Part shown: positions 13,837-20,259 of the stretch, one piece after another | How positions within the stretch are numbered: the first letter of the stretch is position 1 | Layout: each line of letters opens with the position of its first letter | Assembly (NCBI GenBank): GCA_900546895.1 | Contig: UREO01000014.1 | Location: 1 to 20,259, forward strand | Length of the DNA stretch: 20,259 bases | Source of the DNA: an uncultured Oscillospiraceae bacterium | GTDB lineage: Bacteria; Bacillota; Clostridia; Oscillospirales; Acutalibacteraceae | Direction: 5' to 3' | Made by a program: the position numbers and the translations under genes | The notes under the pieces: generated by a model | Seen by the model: only the letters and a program-made list of their open reading frames with translations | The model's database searches: none | Told to the model about the DNA's origin: nothing

Positions 13837-14169
13837 ATGAAGGAAACGCTCACCAAGATCATACAGGAGGAACAGGATACACAGCACGGAAAATTTCTCA
13901 CCTTTGCGCTCGATGAAGAATTGTACGGAATTGAGATCTGCTATGTCACGGAAATCGTCGGAGTGCAAAAAATCAGCGTCCTTCCCGGAGCGCCTCCCTA
14001 TATCAAAGGGGTGATCAATCTGAGAGGAAAAATCATACCGGTCGCGGACATGCGGCTGCGGTTCAGAAAAGAGGTCGTCCCCTATACCTCCCGAACCTGC
14101 ATCATTGTTGTGGAAATCAAAGACTGCACGGTCGGCCTGATCGTCGATGAGGTCCGGGTGCTGGACTAA
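13837..14169 (+). CDS. cheW: CheW-domain protein, C-terminally short
   Basis: CheW couples chemoreceptors to the kinase CheA. This 110-residue product shows the family core: KFLTFALDEELYGIEICYVTEI, APPYIKGVINLRGKIIPVADMR (about 52-73) and VGLIVDEV at the end. Typical CheW proteins are 140-170 residues. Here the stop comes right after VDEVRVLD, so the last 45-55 residues, including the final strands of the second beta-barrel, are missing. No continuation is seen in the 24 bases before the next gene. ATG 13837 follows AAAGGAG; an in-frame ATG at 13777 falls inside the terminator stem. It sits under riboswitch control and leads the chemoreceptor gene. It could be a degraded or a minimal adaptor. 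Confidence 0.85.
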   Translation: MKETLTKIIQEEQDTQHGKFLTFALDEELYGIEICYVTEIVGVQKISVLPGAPPYIKGVINLRGKIIPVADMRLRFRKEVVPYTSRTCIIVVEIKDCTVGLIVDEVRVLD

Positions 14170-14193
14170 ATTGAAGAATAAGGAGTTAGAAAG

Positions 14194-16668
14194 ATGGAAA
14201 AAAACAGCGAAAACAGCCCTACACAAAGATGGAAAAAAGCCGTCATGAGATTGAACGTTTCCTCCAATCTCGTAATTACCTCCGCGGCGTGCATCCTGCT
14301 CGGTATTACCGCACGGGAAAGCACGGGAGGATTTTCCGGTATTTTTTACTTATCTGTCACCGCCATGATCGTTTTGGTTCTGGTGTGCACGGGGTATGCA
14401 TCCCGGAAAATCACCGCGCTTTCCCGCAGGGTCGGTGATCCGATCGGTGCGCTTGCCCGGACAGTTGCCACTCTTGCCGAGGGGAACTTCAGCGCCGAAG
14501 CTCCCGAAAGCTCCGATGAGACAATGAACGGCCTGACACAAGCGCTTCAGGAGCTGACGATTTCCCTGCGCCGACTCAAAAAAGACACCGCCCTGTATAC
14601 GGACTCCGTGTCGGCGGGGCAGTTTGATGCCCGGGCGGATTTAAGCCTGTATCAGGGTGACTGGCGGGAAATCCTTGCGGGAATCGACCGTCTGTCAAAT
14701 TCCGTCGGAGAACCCGTCGATCTTGCCTGCGCTTTTGCGGCCCGGCTGGCAAACGGCGAACATCAGGAGGATCTGCAGAACCATTATCAGGGCAGATACT
14801 CCGTGCTCATTGACAACCTGAACAGCGTACGCCGTTCGGTGGCTTCTCTTGCCGGAGAGACCCGGCGGGTGGCCGTTTCGGTTGCCGAGGGAAACCTTTC
14901 CGAACGCGGAAGCCGCGGAGATATGGAGGGTCTGTTTGCCGACGTAATCGGTCAATTCAACAATATGCTCGATTCCATTTCCGCTCCTCTGGACGTTGCT
15001 TCCGCATGCATCGACAAAATGTCGCGGGGCGAAGAGCTGGAAATACTGGACAATTCCTACAAAGGATATTTCGCCCAGCTGATCGACCACCTGAGCAATG
15101 TGAGGACCTCGCTGTACGCTCTGCTCGGCGAAGCCGGAAAACTGGCGGAAGCGGGAACCAACGGCAATCTGAGTGTAAGAGGGGATATAAGCAAAGTACA
15201 GGGCGGCTATGCCGAAATTATTGAAGGGTTTAACCGGACGCTGGATACCATTACCATACCGCTGAACGATGCAAGTCAGATGCTGGAAAAAATGGCGGTA
15301 AACGACTATTCGCTAAAAATGTCCGGCGAGTACAAGGGTATGATGAACGATTTCGCTAAATCCGCCAACCGTGTGCGGGAAAGCCTTATAAATGTTCAGG
15401 ATACCTTTGTCCTGCTTGCAAAAGGGGATATCAGCCCGCTTGAAACCTACCGCAAAATCGGCAAACGGTCGGAAAACGACCAGCTTCTTCCGTCCGCACT
15501 GGCCATGATGCAGGCCCTTCACGATCTGATCGGGGAATCGAACGCCCTCGCCGCCGCCGCGCTCGCGGGAAATCTGGACGCGCGCGGCAATGAAGCGGGG
15601 TTTGAAGGCGGTTACCGCGAGATCATTACCGGAATGAATAAGACGATGGAGGCCTTCTCTGTTCCGATCGGGGAAGCCGTGGACGTCCTGTCCCATCTGG
15701 CGCAGGGCAACCTGACGGTGGAGGTAACCCGGGAGTATCAGGGAAAATACGATGAAATCAAGCGCTCCCTCAATCACACGATCCAGTCGTTCAACGAGCT
15801 GCTCAGCGAGATCAACAACGCCGCCGACCAGGTCTCGGTAGGCTCCAAACAGGTTTCCGACGCAAGCCAGTCACTGGCGCAGGGCGCCACGGAGCAGGCG
15901 AGCTCGGTGGAAGAGCTGACGTCCTCCATCATGGAAATTGCTGCCCAGACAAAAGAAAACGCCACCAACGCGACGCAGGCGAACACCCTCTGCTCCCAGG
16001 TTAAGGAACAGGCCGCAGAAGGCAACCGTCAGATGTCCCAGATGCTGGACTCCATGCAGCAGATCAACGAATCCTCGGCCAACATCTCGAAAATCATCAA
16101 GGTCATAGATGACATCGCCTTCCAGACGAATATTCTCGCCCTGAATGCCGCGGTGGAAGCCGCAAGGGCGGGTCAGTACGGCAAGGGCTTCGCCGTGGTC
16201 GCGGACGAAGTGCGGAATCTGGCCGCAAAGAGCGCCAACGCGGCAAAAGAGACAACCGCTTTGATCGAGGGCTCTACAAGCAAGGTCGAGCTGGGTACAA
16301 AGTTTGCAAACCAGACAGCCGAAAAGCTCGAAGTCATCGCGCAGAATGTAGAGAAATCCGCGGCAATCGTCAGCGAAATCGCAGCCGCTTCCGAAGCGCA
16401 GTCCGCGGCGATTACGCAGGTCGACCAGGGGCTGGAGCAGGTTTCCTGCGTGGTACAGACAAACTCCGCCACAGCGGAGGAAAGCGCCGCGTCCAGCGAA
16501 GAGCTTTCCGGACAAGCGGACATGCTTACGCAGATGGTGGGCAAGTTCCTCCTCAGGGACAGTCAGGGACTCTCCTCCCAGTCACTCACCTCCCAGAGAC
16601 CCGCTGTCAATGCGGGTAAAGCGGCCCAGCCAAAAACGGCCGTGGCTACCGAAACGGGAAAATACTGA
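14194..16668 (+). CDS. Methyl-accepting chemotaxis protein with poly-HAMP and no extracytoplasmic sensor
   Basis: An 824-residue chemoreceptor. Two hydrophobic segments (about 24-39 and 48-69) are joined by fewer than ten residues, so it has no external ligand domain. Residues about 75-540 hold a chain of HAMP-like modules with repeated GNLxxRG and GGYxEIIxGxN patterns, for example near GNLSERG, GNLSVRG, GNLDARG and GNLTVEV. The C-terminal signalling hairpin (about 540-790) has the conserved tip DDIAFQTNILALNAAVEAAR, with AGQYGKGF where AGEQGRGF is usual. The tail is Ser/Gln-rich and lacks an NWETF tether. AAGGAG precedes ATG 14194, 24 bases after cheW. Input is probably intracellular or membrane-derived. 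The operon is led by the cyclic dinucleotide riboswitch. Confidence 0.93.
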   Translation: MEKNSENSPTQRWKKAVMRLNVSSNLVITSAACILLGITARESTGGFSGIFYLSVTAMIVLVLVCTGYASRKITALSRRVGDPIGALARTVATLAEGNFSAEAPESSDETMNGLTQALQELTISLRRLKKDTALYTDSVSAGQFDARADLSLYQGDWREILAGIDRLSNSVGEPVDLACAFAARLANGEHQEDLQNHYQGRYSVLIDNLNSVRRSVASLAGETRRVAVSVAEGNLSERGSRGDMEGLFADVIGQFNNMLDSISAPLDVASACIDKMSRGEELEILDNSYKGYFAQLIDHLSNVRTSLYALLGEAGKLAEAGTNGNLSVRGDISKVQGGYAEIIEGFNRTLDTITIPLNDASQMLEKMAVNDYSLKMSGEYKGMMNDFAKSANRVRESLINVQDTFVLLAKGDISPLETYRKIGKRSENDQLLPSALAMMQALHDLIGESNALAAAALAGNLDARGNEAGFEGGYREIITGMNKTMEAFSVPIGEAVDVLSHLAQGNLTVEVTREYQGKYDEIKRSLNHTIQSFNELLSEINNAADQVSVGSKQVSDASQSLAQGATEQASSVEELTSSIMEIAAQTKENATNATQANTLCSQVKEQAAEGNRQMSQMLDSMQQINESSANISKIIKVIDDIAFQTNILALNAAVEAARAGQYGKGFAVVADEVRNLAAKSANAAKETTALIEGSTSKVELGTKFANQTAEKLEVIAQNVEKSAAIVSEIAAASEAQSAAITQVDQGLEQVSCVVQTNSATAEESAASSEELSGQADMLTQMVGKFLLRDSQGLSSQSLTSQRPAVNAGKAAQPKTAVATETGKY

Positions 16669-16686
16669 TTTTTCTTCCCCCTGCAC

Positions 16687-16725
16687 AAAAAAGGATTCAC
16701 GGCAGATTGCCGTGAATCCTTTTTT
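16687..16725. terminator. Bidirectional terminator between mcp and cheX
   Basis: A perfect 12-bp stem GGATTCACGGCA / TGCCGTGAATCC with a 3-base loop is flanked by an A-run and a T-run. It works for mcp on the plus strand (18 bases after its stop) and for the convergent cheX operon on the minus strand. Confidence 0.95.
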
Positions 16726-16727
16726 AC

Positions 16728-16807
16728 AGCAATTCCATTTCCATTTGCGTTCTTCCCCCGCTTTTGCGGGGGAAGAACGCAAACTTGTTGCAGAATCAAC
16801 TGGAAAT
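16728..16807 (+). repeat. Dispersed repeat copy 1 with an 18-bp perfect hairpin
   Basis: This unit starts AGCAATTCCATTTCC and ends CAGAATCAACTGGAAAT. Its middle is a perfect 18-bp hairpin (16744-16761 with 16766-16783, loop TTTT). The outer parts recur at 18421-18474 with a different, shorter hairpin inside. The ends form a weak inverted match (CAGCAATTCCA and its reverse CAGTATTTCCA), as in small non-autonomous repeats. Confidence 0.7.
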
Positions 16808-16823
16808 ACTGTATGTGCGTTTT

Positions 16824-17285
16824 TTATTTCTTTTCCAGAGAGAGGTAGATGCCGAACAAAAATCCCCCCGCCAGCATTTCAAGGCAGACAGCCTGTTTCA
16901 GGCTCGTATCCGCCGTAAAATCGCCGTGTATCAACGTCGGTGTGGAGATGTCGGCGTGGATTCCCTTCCCGGACAGATCCGTGCAGGCCGTCGCGGCGAG
17001 CATATTGCTTAGCTCGGATACCGCGCTCTGCACCATTTCATCGAACCGGGAAACCTCCATCCCGCCCATCATGGCGGATGCGATCGAATTAGCGCAGTCC
17101 TCCTGCATGGTAAAATACACGTTTCCGTGGAGGTCGCCCGTAACGCCGACGATCACTACGACGCCGGGCGAACGGATCAAACGGCCGCATTCCGTTTCCC
17201 CTTTGTACTGTACGTCCGGTATTCCGAGCTGTGGCATTACATTTAGAAAAGCAGTGGAAAACGATTCTGTATAATCTTTATTCAT
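16824..17285 (-). CDS. cheX: CheX-family CheY-P phosphatase
   Basis: CheX dephosphorylates CheY-P and so terminates chemotaxis signals. The 153-residue product has the family's sequence flow: GDLHGNVYFTM, IASAMMGG, then the catalytic ExxN pair in SAVSELSNMLAATA (Glu91 and Asn94). It ends with strands and a hydrophobic C-terminus (LAGGFLFGIYLSL). The start codon overlaps the stop of the upstream CheY-CheX fusion gene by one base (TGATG), so the two are translationally coupled. A bidirectional terminator lies downstream. The presence of a second CheX domain in the neighbour suggests either a pair acting together or the heterodimer-like use of two phosphatases. Confidence 0.9.
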   Translation of the reverse strand: MNKDYTESFSTAFLNVMPQLGIPDVQYKGETECGRLIRSPGVVVIVGVTGDLHGNVYFTMQEDCANSIASAMMGGMEVSRFDEMVQSAVSELSNMLAATACTDLSGKGIHADISTPTLIHGDFTADTSLKQAVCLEMLAGGFLFGIYLSLEKK

Positions 17286-18148
17286 CAGTTCACGCCCCTG
17301 TTAAACCCTACATTGAAATAGACTTCCCCGAAATCGGTTGCCGCCTTCGCGGAAGAAACCGTGTCCAGCACCGATTTGGATATTTTAATACATTCGCCGT
17401 AAATGATCGTCGGGGGCGCTACGCGCAGCCCGAACAGCGAATTGTTTTGATTCATCAGTGAACAGGCGTTGCCGGCTATAATATTGGAAAGCTCCCCCAT
17501 CACATTGATGACCTGTTCCTTGGCAGGTTCCTCTTTTTTCAGCAGAAATTTCGCTATGTTCCCGGCGGTTAACTCGGACATATCCAGAATCATCCTGCCG
17601 CCGTACTTGCCGATAATCCCCATGACGACCGACATGCCCCTGGAAATCTGTTCTTCTTTTGTAGTTTGCTTTTCCTGAAAGTCGGGAACGGATTTGAAGA
17701 ACTTATTGAACGTATCGGACAGCGCTTCCTGAAACACATTGTAATACAGGCCGTCAAGCTGTACGAACAGTTCGTCGTCGGACATCGCCCGCTGAATCGC
17801 CAGACAAAGCTCCTCTTCCTCCACGGGCTTCTGCACATAACCGGATATTTTCGCCTTTTGCGCCCTGCGCACAATTTCGTCGTCCATCATGGAGCTTACA
17901 ATGATTACTTTTACATCGGGATCAACCGTTCGGATCGCCTGTATACACTCAATCCCATCCGCACCCGGCATCGTCATGTCCATTGTAACGAGATCCGGCT
18001 TCAGCCTGGAAACCGTCTCCACGGCTTCCTCCAGGGTATTGGCGCTTCCTTCGACAAGAAAGCCTCTGGAAGTAAGGGTGTTGGTCAGCATAGCAACCGA
18101 GAAGGGAGAGTCGTCAACCACTACAATTCTGATTTTTTTCACATTCAT
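17285..18148 (-). CDS. CheY receiver fused to a CheX-like phosphatase domain
   Basis: A 287-residue response regulator. The receiver domain (1-125) has all CheY residues: Asp12 and Asp13, phospho-acceptor Asp57 in TMDMTMP, Ser85/Ser86 and Lys107 in YVQKP. After a linker (about 126-165) comes a CheX-like domain (about 168-285) with its ExxN pair intact (Glu219 and Asn222 in MGELSNIIAGNA). The protein may therefore limit the lifetime of its own phosphorylation or act on other CheY-P. The Asp57 motif with Met rather than a CheY-like aromatic switch residue is unremarkable. ATG 18148 has only a weak ribosome site (GCTGGG, adjacent); GTG 18142 would be spaced better. It is transcribed with cheX. 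Confidence 0.9.
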   Translation of the reverse strand: MNVKKIRIVVVDDSPFSVAMLTNTLTSRGFLVEGSANTLEEAVETVSRLKPDLVTMDMTMPGADGIECIQAIRTVDPDVKVIIVSSMMDDEIVRRAQKAKISGYVQKPVEEEELCLAIQRAMSDDELFVQLDGLYYNVFQEALSDTFNKFFKSVPDFQEKQTTKEEQISRGMSVVMGIIGKYGGRMILDMSELTAGNIAKFLLKKEEPAKEQVINVMGELSNIIAGNACSLMNQNNSLFGLRVAPPTIIYGECIKISKSVLDTVSSAKAATDFGEVYFNVGFNRGVN

Positions 18149-18227
18149 CCCAGCTTTTTATATGATTTAGTTGATGGAGGTTTTCAGAAATTAGAAATTT
18201 TTTGTCACAAATTTTGTCATATAAATG

Positions 18228-18256
18228 AGTATAAGGTATTTTTTTGCAATTATCAA
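18228..18256 (-). promoter_or_regulatory. Sigma-A promoter of the CheY-CheX operon
   Basis: On the minus strand TTGATA (18251-18256), 17 bases and TATACT (18228-18233) give a good promoter, leaving a leader of about 70 bases before the ATG at 18148. Confidence 0.65.
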
Positions 18257-18420
18257 TCCGGAATTTAACCATTCTTTTTCCTGTTCCCGCCATAAATTCT
18301 AAAACAAAAGCACAGAAACCGGTACCCTTTGCTGGCTGTGTCTCTCTGCTAGCCCGCTTGCCGGTCAGCGCTCCATCCCGGAAAGGGATCGGCCGTTGCG
18401 TATTTATCTGTAAGTCTTAT

Positions 18421-18474
18421 AGCAATTCCATTTCCGTTTGAGAAACGCGATCTTGTTTCAGAATCGGCTGGAAA
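18421..18474 (+). repeat. Dispersed repeat copy 2
   Basis: This shares AGCAATTCCATTTCC, CTTGTT-CAGAATC and CTGGAAA with copy 1 at 16728-16807. The central hairpin is short here (CGTTT-GAG-AAACG, 18435-18447) in place of the 18-bp stem of copy 1. Conserved ends with a variable hairpin core suggest a genomic repeat family. Confidence 0.7.
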
Positions 18475-18529
18475 AGCCCCCTTCAACTTCTTGCTGCTTC
18501 CCTTGGGTCACATCATTGACAAACACAGA

Positions 18530-18544
18530 AAATAATAATTATTT
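18530..18544. promoter_or_regulatory. Candidate Fur/PerR-family box upstream of encapsulated ferritin
   Basis: AAATAAT-A-ATTATTT is a perfect 7-1-7 palindrome, the spacing used by Fur-family regulators. Its core ATAAT-N-ATTAT is shared by the Fur and PerR consensus; the outer bases fit neither perfectly. A second, shorter palindrome AATAAC-A-GTTATT lies at 18603-18615, just past the predicted transcription start. Iron or peroxide control of this cluster would make sense, but AT-richness makes chance matches possible. Confidence 0.4.
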
Positions 18545-18559
18545 TTTTGTTTCAGGTAC

Positions 18560-18588
18560 TTGCAATCGGAAGAAAAAGGGTGTATATT
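18560..18588 (+). promoter_or_regulatory. Promoter of the encapsulin operon
   Basis: TTGCAA (18560-18565), a 17-base spacer and TATATT (18583-18588) lie 60 bases before the ferritin gene. A second possible promoter, TTGACA (18516-18521) with TATTTT 18 bases later, overlaps the palindromic AT box. Confidence 0.6.
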
Positions 18589-18648
18589 AATAGCAGTAAA
18601 ACAATAACAGTTATTATTATTAAATTAAACTATTAGGAGGTCAATCAA

Positions 18649-19020
18649 ATGCCAGCTTTTGCAAATCCCTTTCAAGGGAATGTCGAACGGAAATTGACAA
18701 AGGAGGAGCTGATCCAGGCAATCCGGCTGGATATCGCCGGCGAACTGGAGGCAATCTACCTTTACGACGCACATGTACAGGCCACGGACAATGTAATGGC
18801 CAAGGAAGTGATCGGTGATATACGCGACGAGGAAAAAGCACACGTCGGGGAATTGATGACGCTGCTGCGGAATCTGGACCCGAAAGAGGCTGAATGGTTC
18901 GCTTCCGGGGAATCGGAGGTAAAAGAAATGCTGGAGGGACTCGGCCTTTCCGGTCCGCCCGCACAACAGAACGCCGAAACACACGCAGCGCTTACCGTAG
19001 GCGGCCTGCTTAACCAATAG
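18649..19020 (+). CDS. encFtn: Encapsulated ferritin-like protein (EncFtn), encapsulin cargo
   Basis: EncFtn is a ferroxidase that oxidises Fe(II) inside an encapsulin compartment, where the iron mineral is stored. The 123-residue product begins MPAFANPF and carries the ferroxidase residues Glu32, Glu62 and His65 (DEEKAH) at the same numbers as I recall for the Rhodospirillum rubrum protein. It is half the size of a classic ferritin, as expected, since the active site forms between two subunits. The C-terminus (AALTVGGLLNQ) is the encapsulation peptide of the LTVGxL type, after a flexible Pro/Gln/Ala linker. AGGAGG precedes ATG 18649. The shell gene follows 18 bases later. Confidence 0.95.
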   Translation: MPAFANPFQGNVERKLTKEELIQAIRLDIAGELEAIYLYDAHVQATDNVMAKEVIGDIRDEEKAHVGELMTLLRNLDPKEAEWFASGESEVKEMLEGLGLSGPPAQQNAETHAALTVGGLLNQ

Positions 19021-19038
19021 AATATAGGAGGTATCATC

Positions 19039-19854
19039 ATGAGTTACTTATCCAGAGAGAATGCTCCGATCGGATCGGACCTATGGAAAAAAATCGACTC
19101 CGAGGTAATCCGTGCGGCACGCTCCGCGCTAACGGGAAGAAAATTCCTACATATCTACGGCCCGCTGGGAATCGGAGCGGAAAGCATCCGGGTGGACGAT
19201 TCCAAATCGGTTGACGAAGCCGAGGCGGACGGCTTGATTACCACAAAGGGAAGAAGCTATGTTCAAATCCCCACGCTGTACGAGGACTTTACCCTTTTAG
19301 CGAAGGACTTGGAAAGCGACGGCAAAACCGCTTACCCGACCGACCTTTCCGGCGCGGCTTATGCCGCGGAAACTTGTGCAAGGAAGGAAGACCGCCTGAT
19401 CTTTTTCGGCAGCGAAGCAAACGGGTACGAAGGGCTGCTGACGGCGTCCGGAATCCACCGAATCAAACGGTCGGACTGGGCCGCTGATGAAAACGCGTTT
19501 TCCGACCTCGCCGCCGGCCTGGAATGGTTCACGGCAAACGGCATTTACGGCGCCTACGCGCTGATCGTCAGCCCCGACCTTTATCTAAAGCTGCAGCGGA
19601 TTCAGCCGGGAACCGGTCTGTTGGAAATTGAACGGATCAGCAGGCTGTTAAAGGGCAATGTGTTCCCCTCGCCGGTGCTCGGCGCTGAAAAAGCGGTTCT
19701 CGTCTGCTCTGAACCCAGATACATGGACCTGGTCATCGGACAGGATCTGGCGACCGCCTATCTGGAGCAAAAAGACCTAAACCATCGTTTCCGCGTCCTT
19801 GAGACAGTGCTGCCGCGCATCAGGCGCAAAGAAGCCGTTGTGGCTTTTGAATAA
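19039..19854 (+). CDS. enc: Family 1 encapsulin shell protein
   Basis: This protein has the HK97 phage-capsid fold and self-assembles into a hollow nanocompartment that houses the ferritin cargo. The 271-residue product matches the usual family 1 length (about 265-280). Its N-terminus, YLSRENAPIGSDLWKKID (the helix that with nearby residues binds the cargo peptide), and the segments FLHIYGPLGIGAES and LIVSPDLYLKLQR are typical. AGGAGG precedes ATG 19039. It lies directly after the EncFtn gene, with desulfoferrodoxin 80 bases downstream. Length suggests the small 60-subunit T=1 shell, but this is family knowledge and not readable from the sequence. Confidence 0.95.
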   Translation: MSYLSRENAPIGSDLWKKIDSEVIRAARSALTGRKFLHIYGPLGIGAESIRVDDSKSVDEAEADGLITTKGRSYVQIPTLYEDFTLLAKDLESDGKTAYPTDLSGAAYAAETCARKEDRLIFFGSEANGYEGLLTASGIHRIKRSDWAADENAFSDLAAGLEWFTANGIYGAYALIVSPDLYLKLQRIQPGTGLLEIERISRLLKGNVFPSPVLGAEKAVLVCSEPRYMDLVIGQDLATAYLEQKDLNHRFRVLETVLPRIRRKEAVVAFE

Positions 19855-19870
19855 ATCTACTGTGAAATCT

Positions 19871-19889
19871 ATACAGGTCGTACCTGTAT
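19871..19889. promoter_or_regulatory. Perfect palindrome between encapsulin and desulfoferrodoxin genes
   Basis: ATACAGGT-CGT-ACCTGTAT is an 8-3-8 perfect inverted repeat, 17 bases after the encapsulin stop and 45 before the next start. No T-run follows, so it is a poor terminator; it could be an operator or an mRNA processing or stability hairpin. I do not recognise the motif. Confidence 0.5.
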
Positions 19890-19933
19890 GATTTAATAGG
19901 ATTCTAAATGGATGAATGAAGGAGAAATGTAAA

Positions 19934-20259
19934 ATGTCTGAAGTTGCTTTCTATCGTTGTGAATTATGCGGAAATATGGTGGCCCTGATCAAGAAAGGCG
20001 GCGGAACACTTACCTGCTGCGGCCAGGAAATGACCAAACTGGAAGCCAACACCACGGACGCCGCACAGGAAAAGCATGTGCCGGTCGTTACCCGCGAAGG
20101 CGGAAAAATTAAGGTATCCGTCGGTTCGGTGCTGCACCCGATGCTCCCCGAGCACCACATTGAGTGGATTGCCCTTGTCACGGACAACAGGGTGGAAATC
20201 GCCTATCTGAAGCCCGGCATGGAGCCAAAAGCGGAATTCAACGAGGTTGCCTCCGGCAC
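19934..20259 (+). CDS. dfx: Desulfoferrodoxin / superoxide reductase (partial, 3' end beyond window)
   Basis: This protein reduces superoxide to hydrogen peroxide without making oxygen, a common defence in anaerobes. About 108 of roughly 125 residues are present. The N-terminal desulforedoxin domain has its four iron ligands Cys9, Cys12, Cys28 and Cys29 (CELC and CC). The catalytic domain shows His48, His68 and His74 of the second iron site; the remaining Cys and His ligands near 115-118 lie past the window end. It is therefore the two-iron form. GGAG precedes ATG 19934 by about 9 bases. The position after the ferritin nanocompartment suggests joint response to oxygen and iron. Confidence 0.95.
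   Translation, partial: MSEVAFYRCELCGNMVALIKKGGGTLTCCGQEMTKLEANTTDAAQEKHVPVVTREGGKIKVSVGSVLHPMLPEHHIEWIALVTDNRVEIAYLKPGMEPKAEFNEVASG

Larger units (their letters stand above)
18257..18559. other. Intergenic stretch between the divergent CheY-CheX and encapsulin operons
   Basis: I see no gene. It holds a copy of the dispersed repeat (18421-18474) and a palindromic AT box (18530-18544). It also has a GC-rich block at 18320-18410 with a short hairpin (ATCCC-GGAAA-GGGAT) that I cannot assign. Neither strand of that block shows a riboswitch or tRNA pattern that I know. Confidence 0.5.

Noticed and set aside
18320..18410. GC-rich structured block considered as a riboswitch or tRNA remnant
   Set aside because: The hairpin ATCCC/GGGAT is short, and I could not match either strand to any RNA family that I know; it is also upstream of the mapped promoter on the minus strand.

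Overview
The window looks like the end of a short-read contig from a motile, endospore-forming, anaerobic Firmicute, most likely class Clostridia. The evidence is a SpoIIID regulator, a GerA-type germinant-receptor operon, a NiaR/NiaX niacin module, a c-di-GMP-type riboswitch with chemotaxis genes, a superoxide reductase (desulfoferrodoxin) and Gram-positive Shine-Dalgarno sites throughout. Base composition and family content would suit an Oscillospirales-like genome, but I cannot fix the genus by eye. The first 44 bases are not genomic: they are an Illumina Nextera adapter with an i5 index, so the true sequence starts at 45.

Layout. 45-3231 (minus): an ascorbate-type (Ula/SgaT) PTS operon, consisting of a PRD/EIIB/EIIA transcriptional regulator, an EIIB subunit and an EIIC permease cut by the contig end. 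3756-8101 (plus): spoIIID with a strong terminator, then a germinant-receptor operon in the order A-C-D-B. The D gene encodes a 70-residue two-helix membrane protein. 8107-10323 (minus): niaX with a consensus promoter and a perfect NiaR operator, niaR, and a DUF2156 (phosphatidylglycerol lysyltransferase C-terminal-like) gene. 10530-12380 (minus): a large secreted beta-rich surface protein.

12817-13643 is the most unusual part. A small tyrosine recombinase is bracketed by perfect 32-bp inverted repeats, which is the architecture of a DNA inversion cassette carrying its own recombinase. Its right repeat ends about 40 bp upstream of a GEMM-I riboswitch that has A at the ligand-specificity position (G20 in the Vibrio Vc2 aptamer). 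The riboswitch is followed by an intrinsic terminator and then a short cheW and a poly-HAMP chemoreceptor without a periplasmic sensor. Recombinase, riboswitch and chemotaxis genes may therefore form a layered control: DNA inversion, then a cyclic dinucleotide, then the signalling array. On the facing strand (16824-18148) sit a CheY-CheX fusion and a stand-alone CheX phosphatase, convergent with the receptor across a shared terminator.

18649-20259 (plus): an iron and oxygen defence cluster of encapsulated ferritin with a C-terminal targeting peptide, its encapsulin shell and a desulfoferrodoxin cut by the window end. Palindromic A/T-rich boxes resembling Fur/PerR sites flank the promoter. Two copies of a small hairpin-bearing repeat (16728-16807 and 18421-18474) flank the CheX region.

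I saw no rRNA, tRNA, CRISPR array, insertion-sequence transposase or origin.
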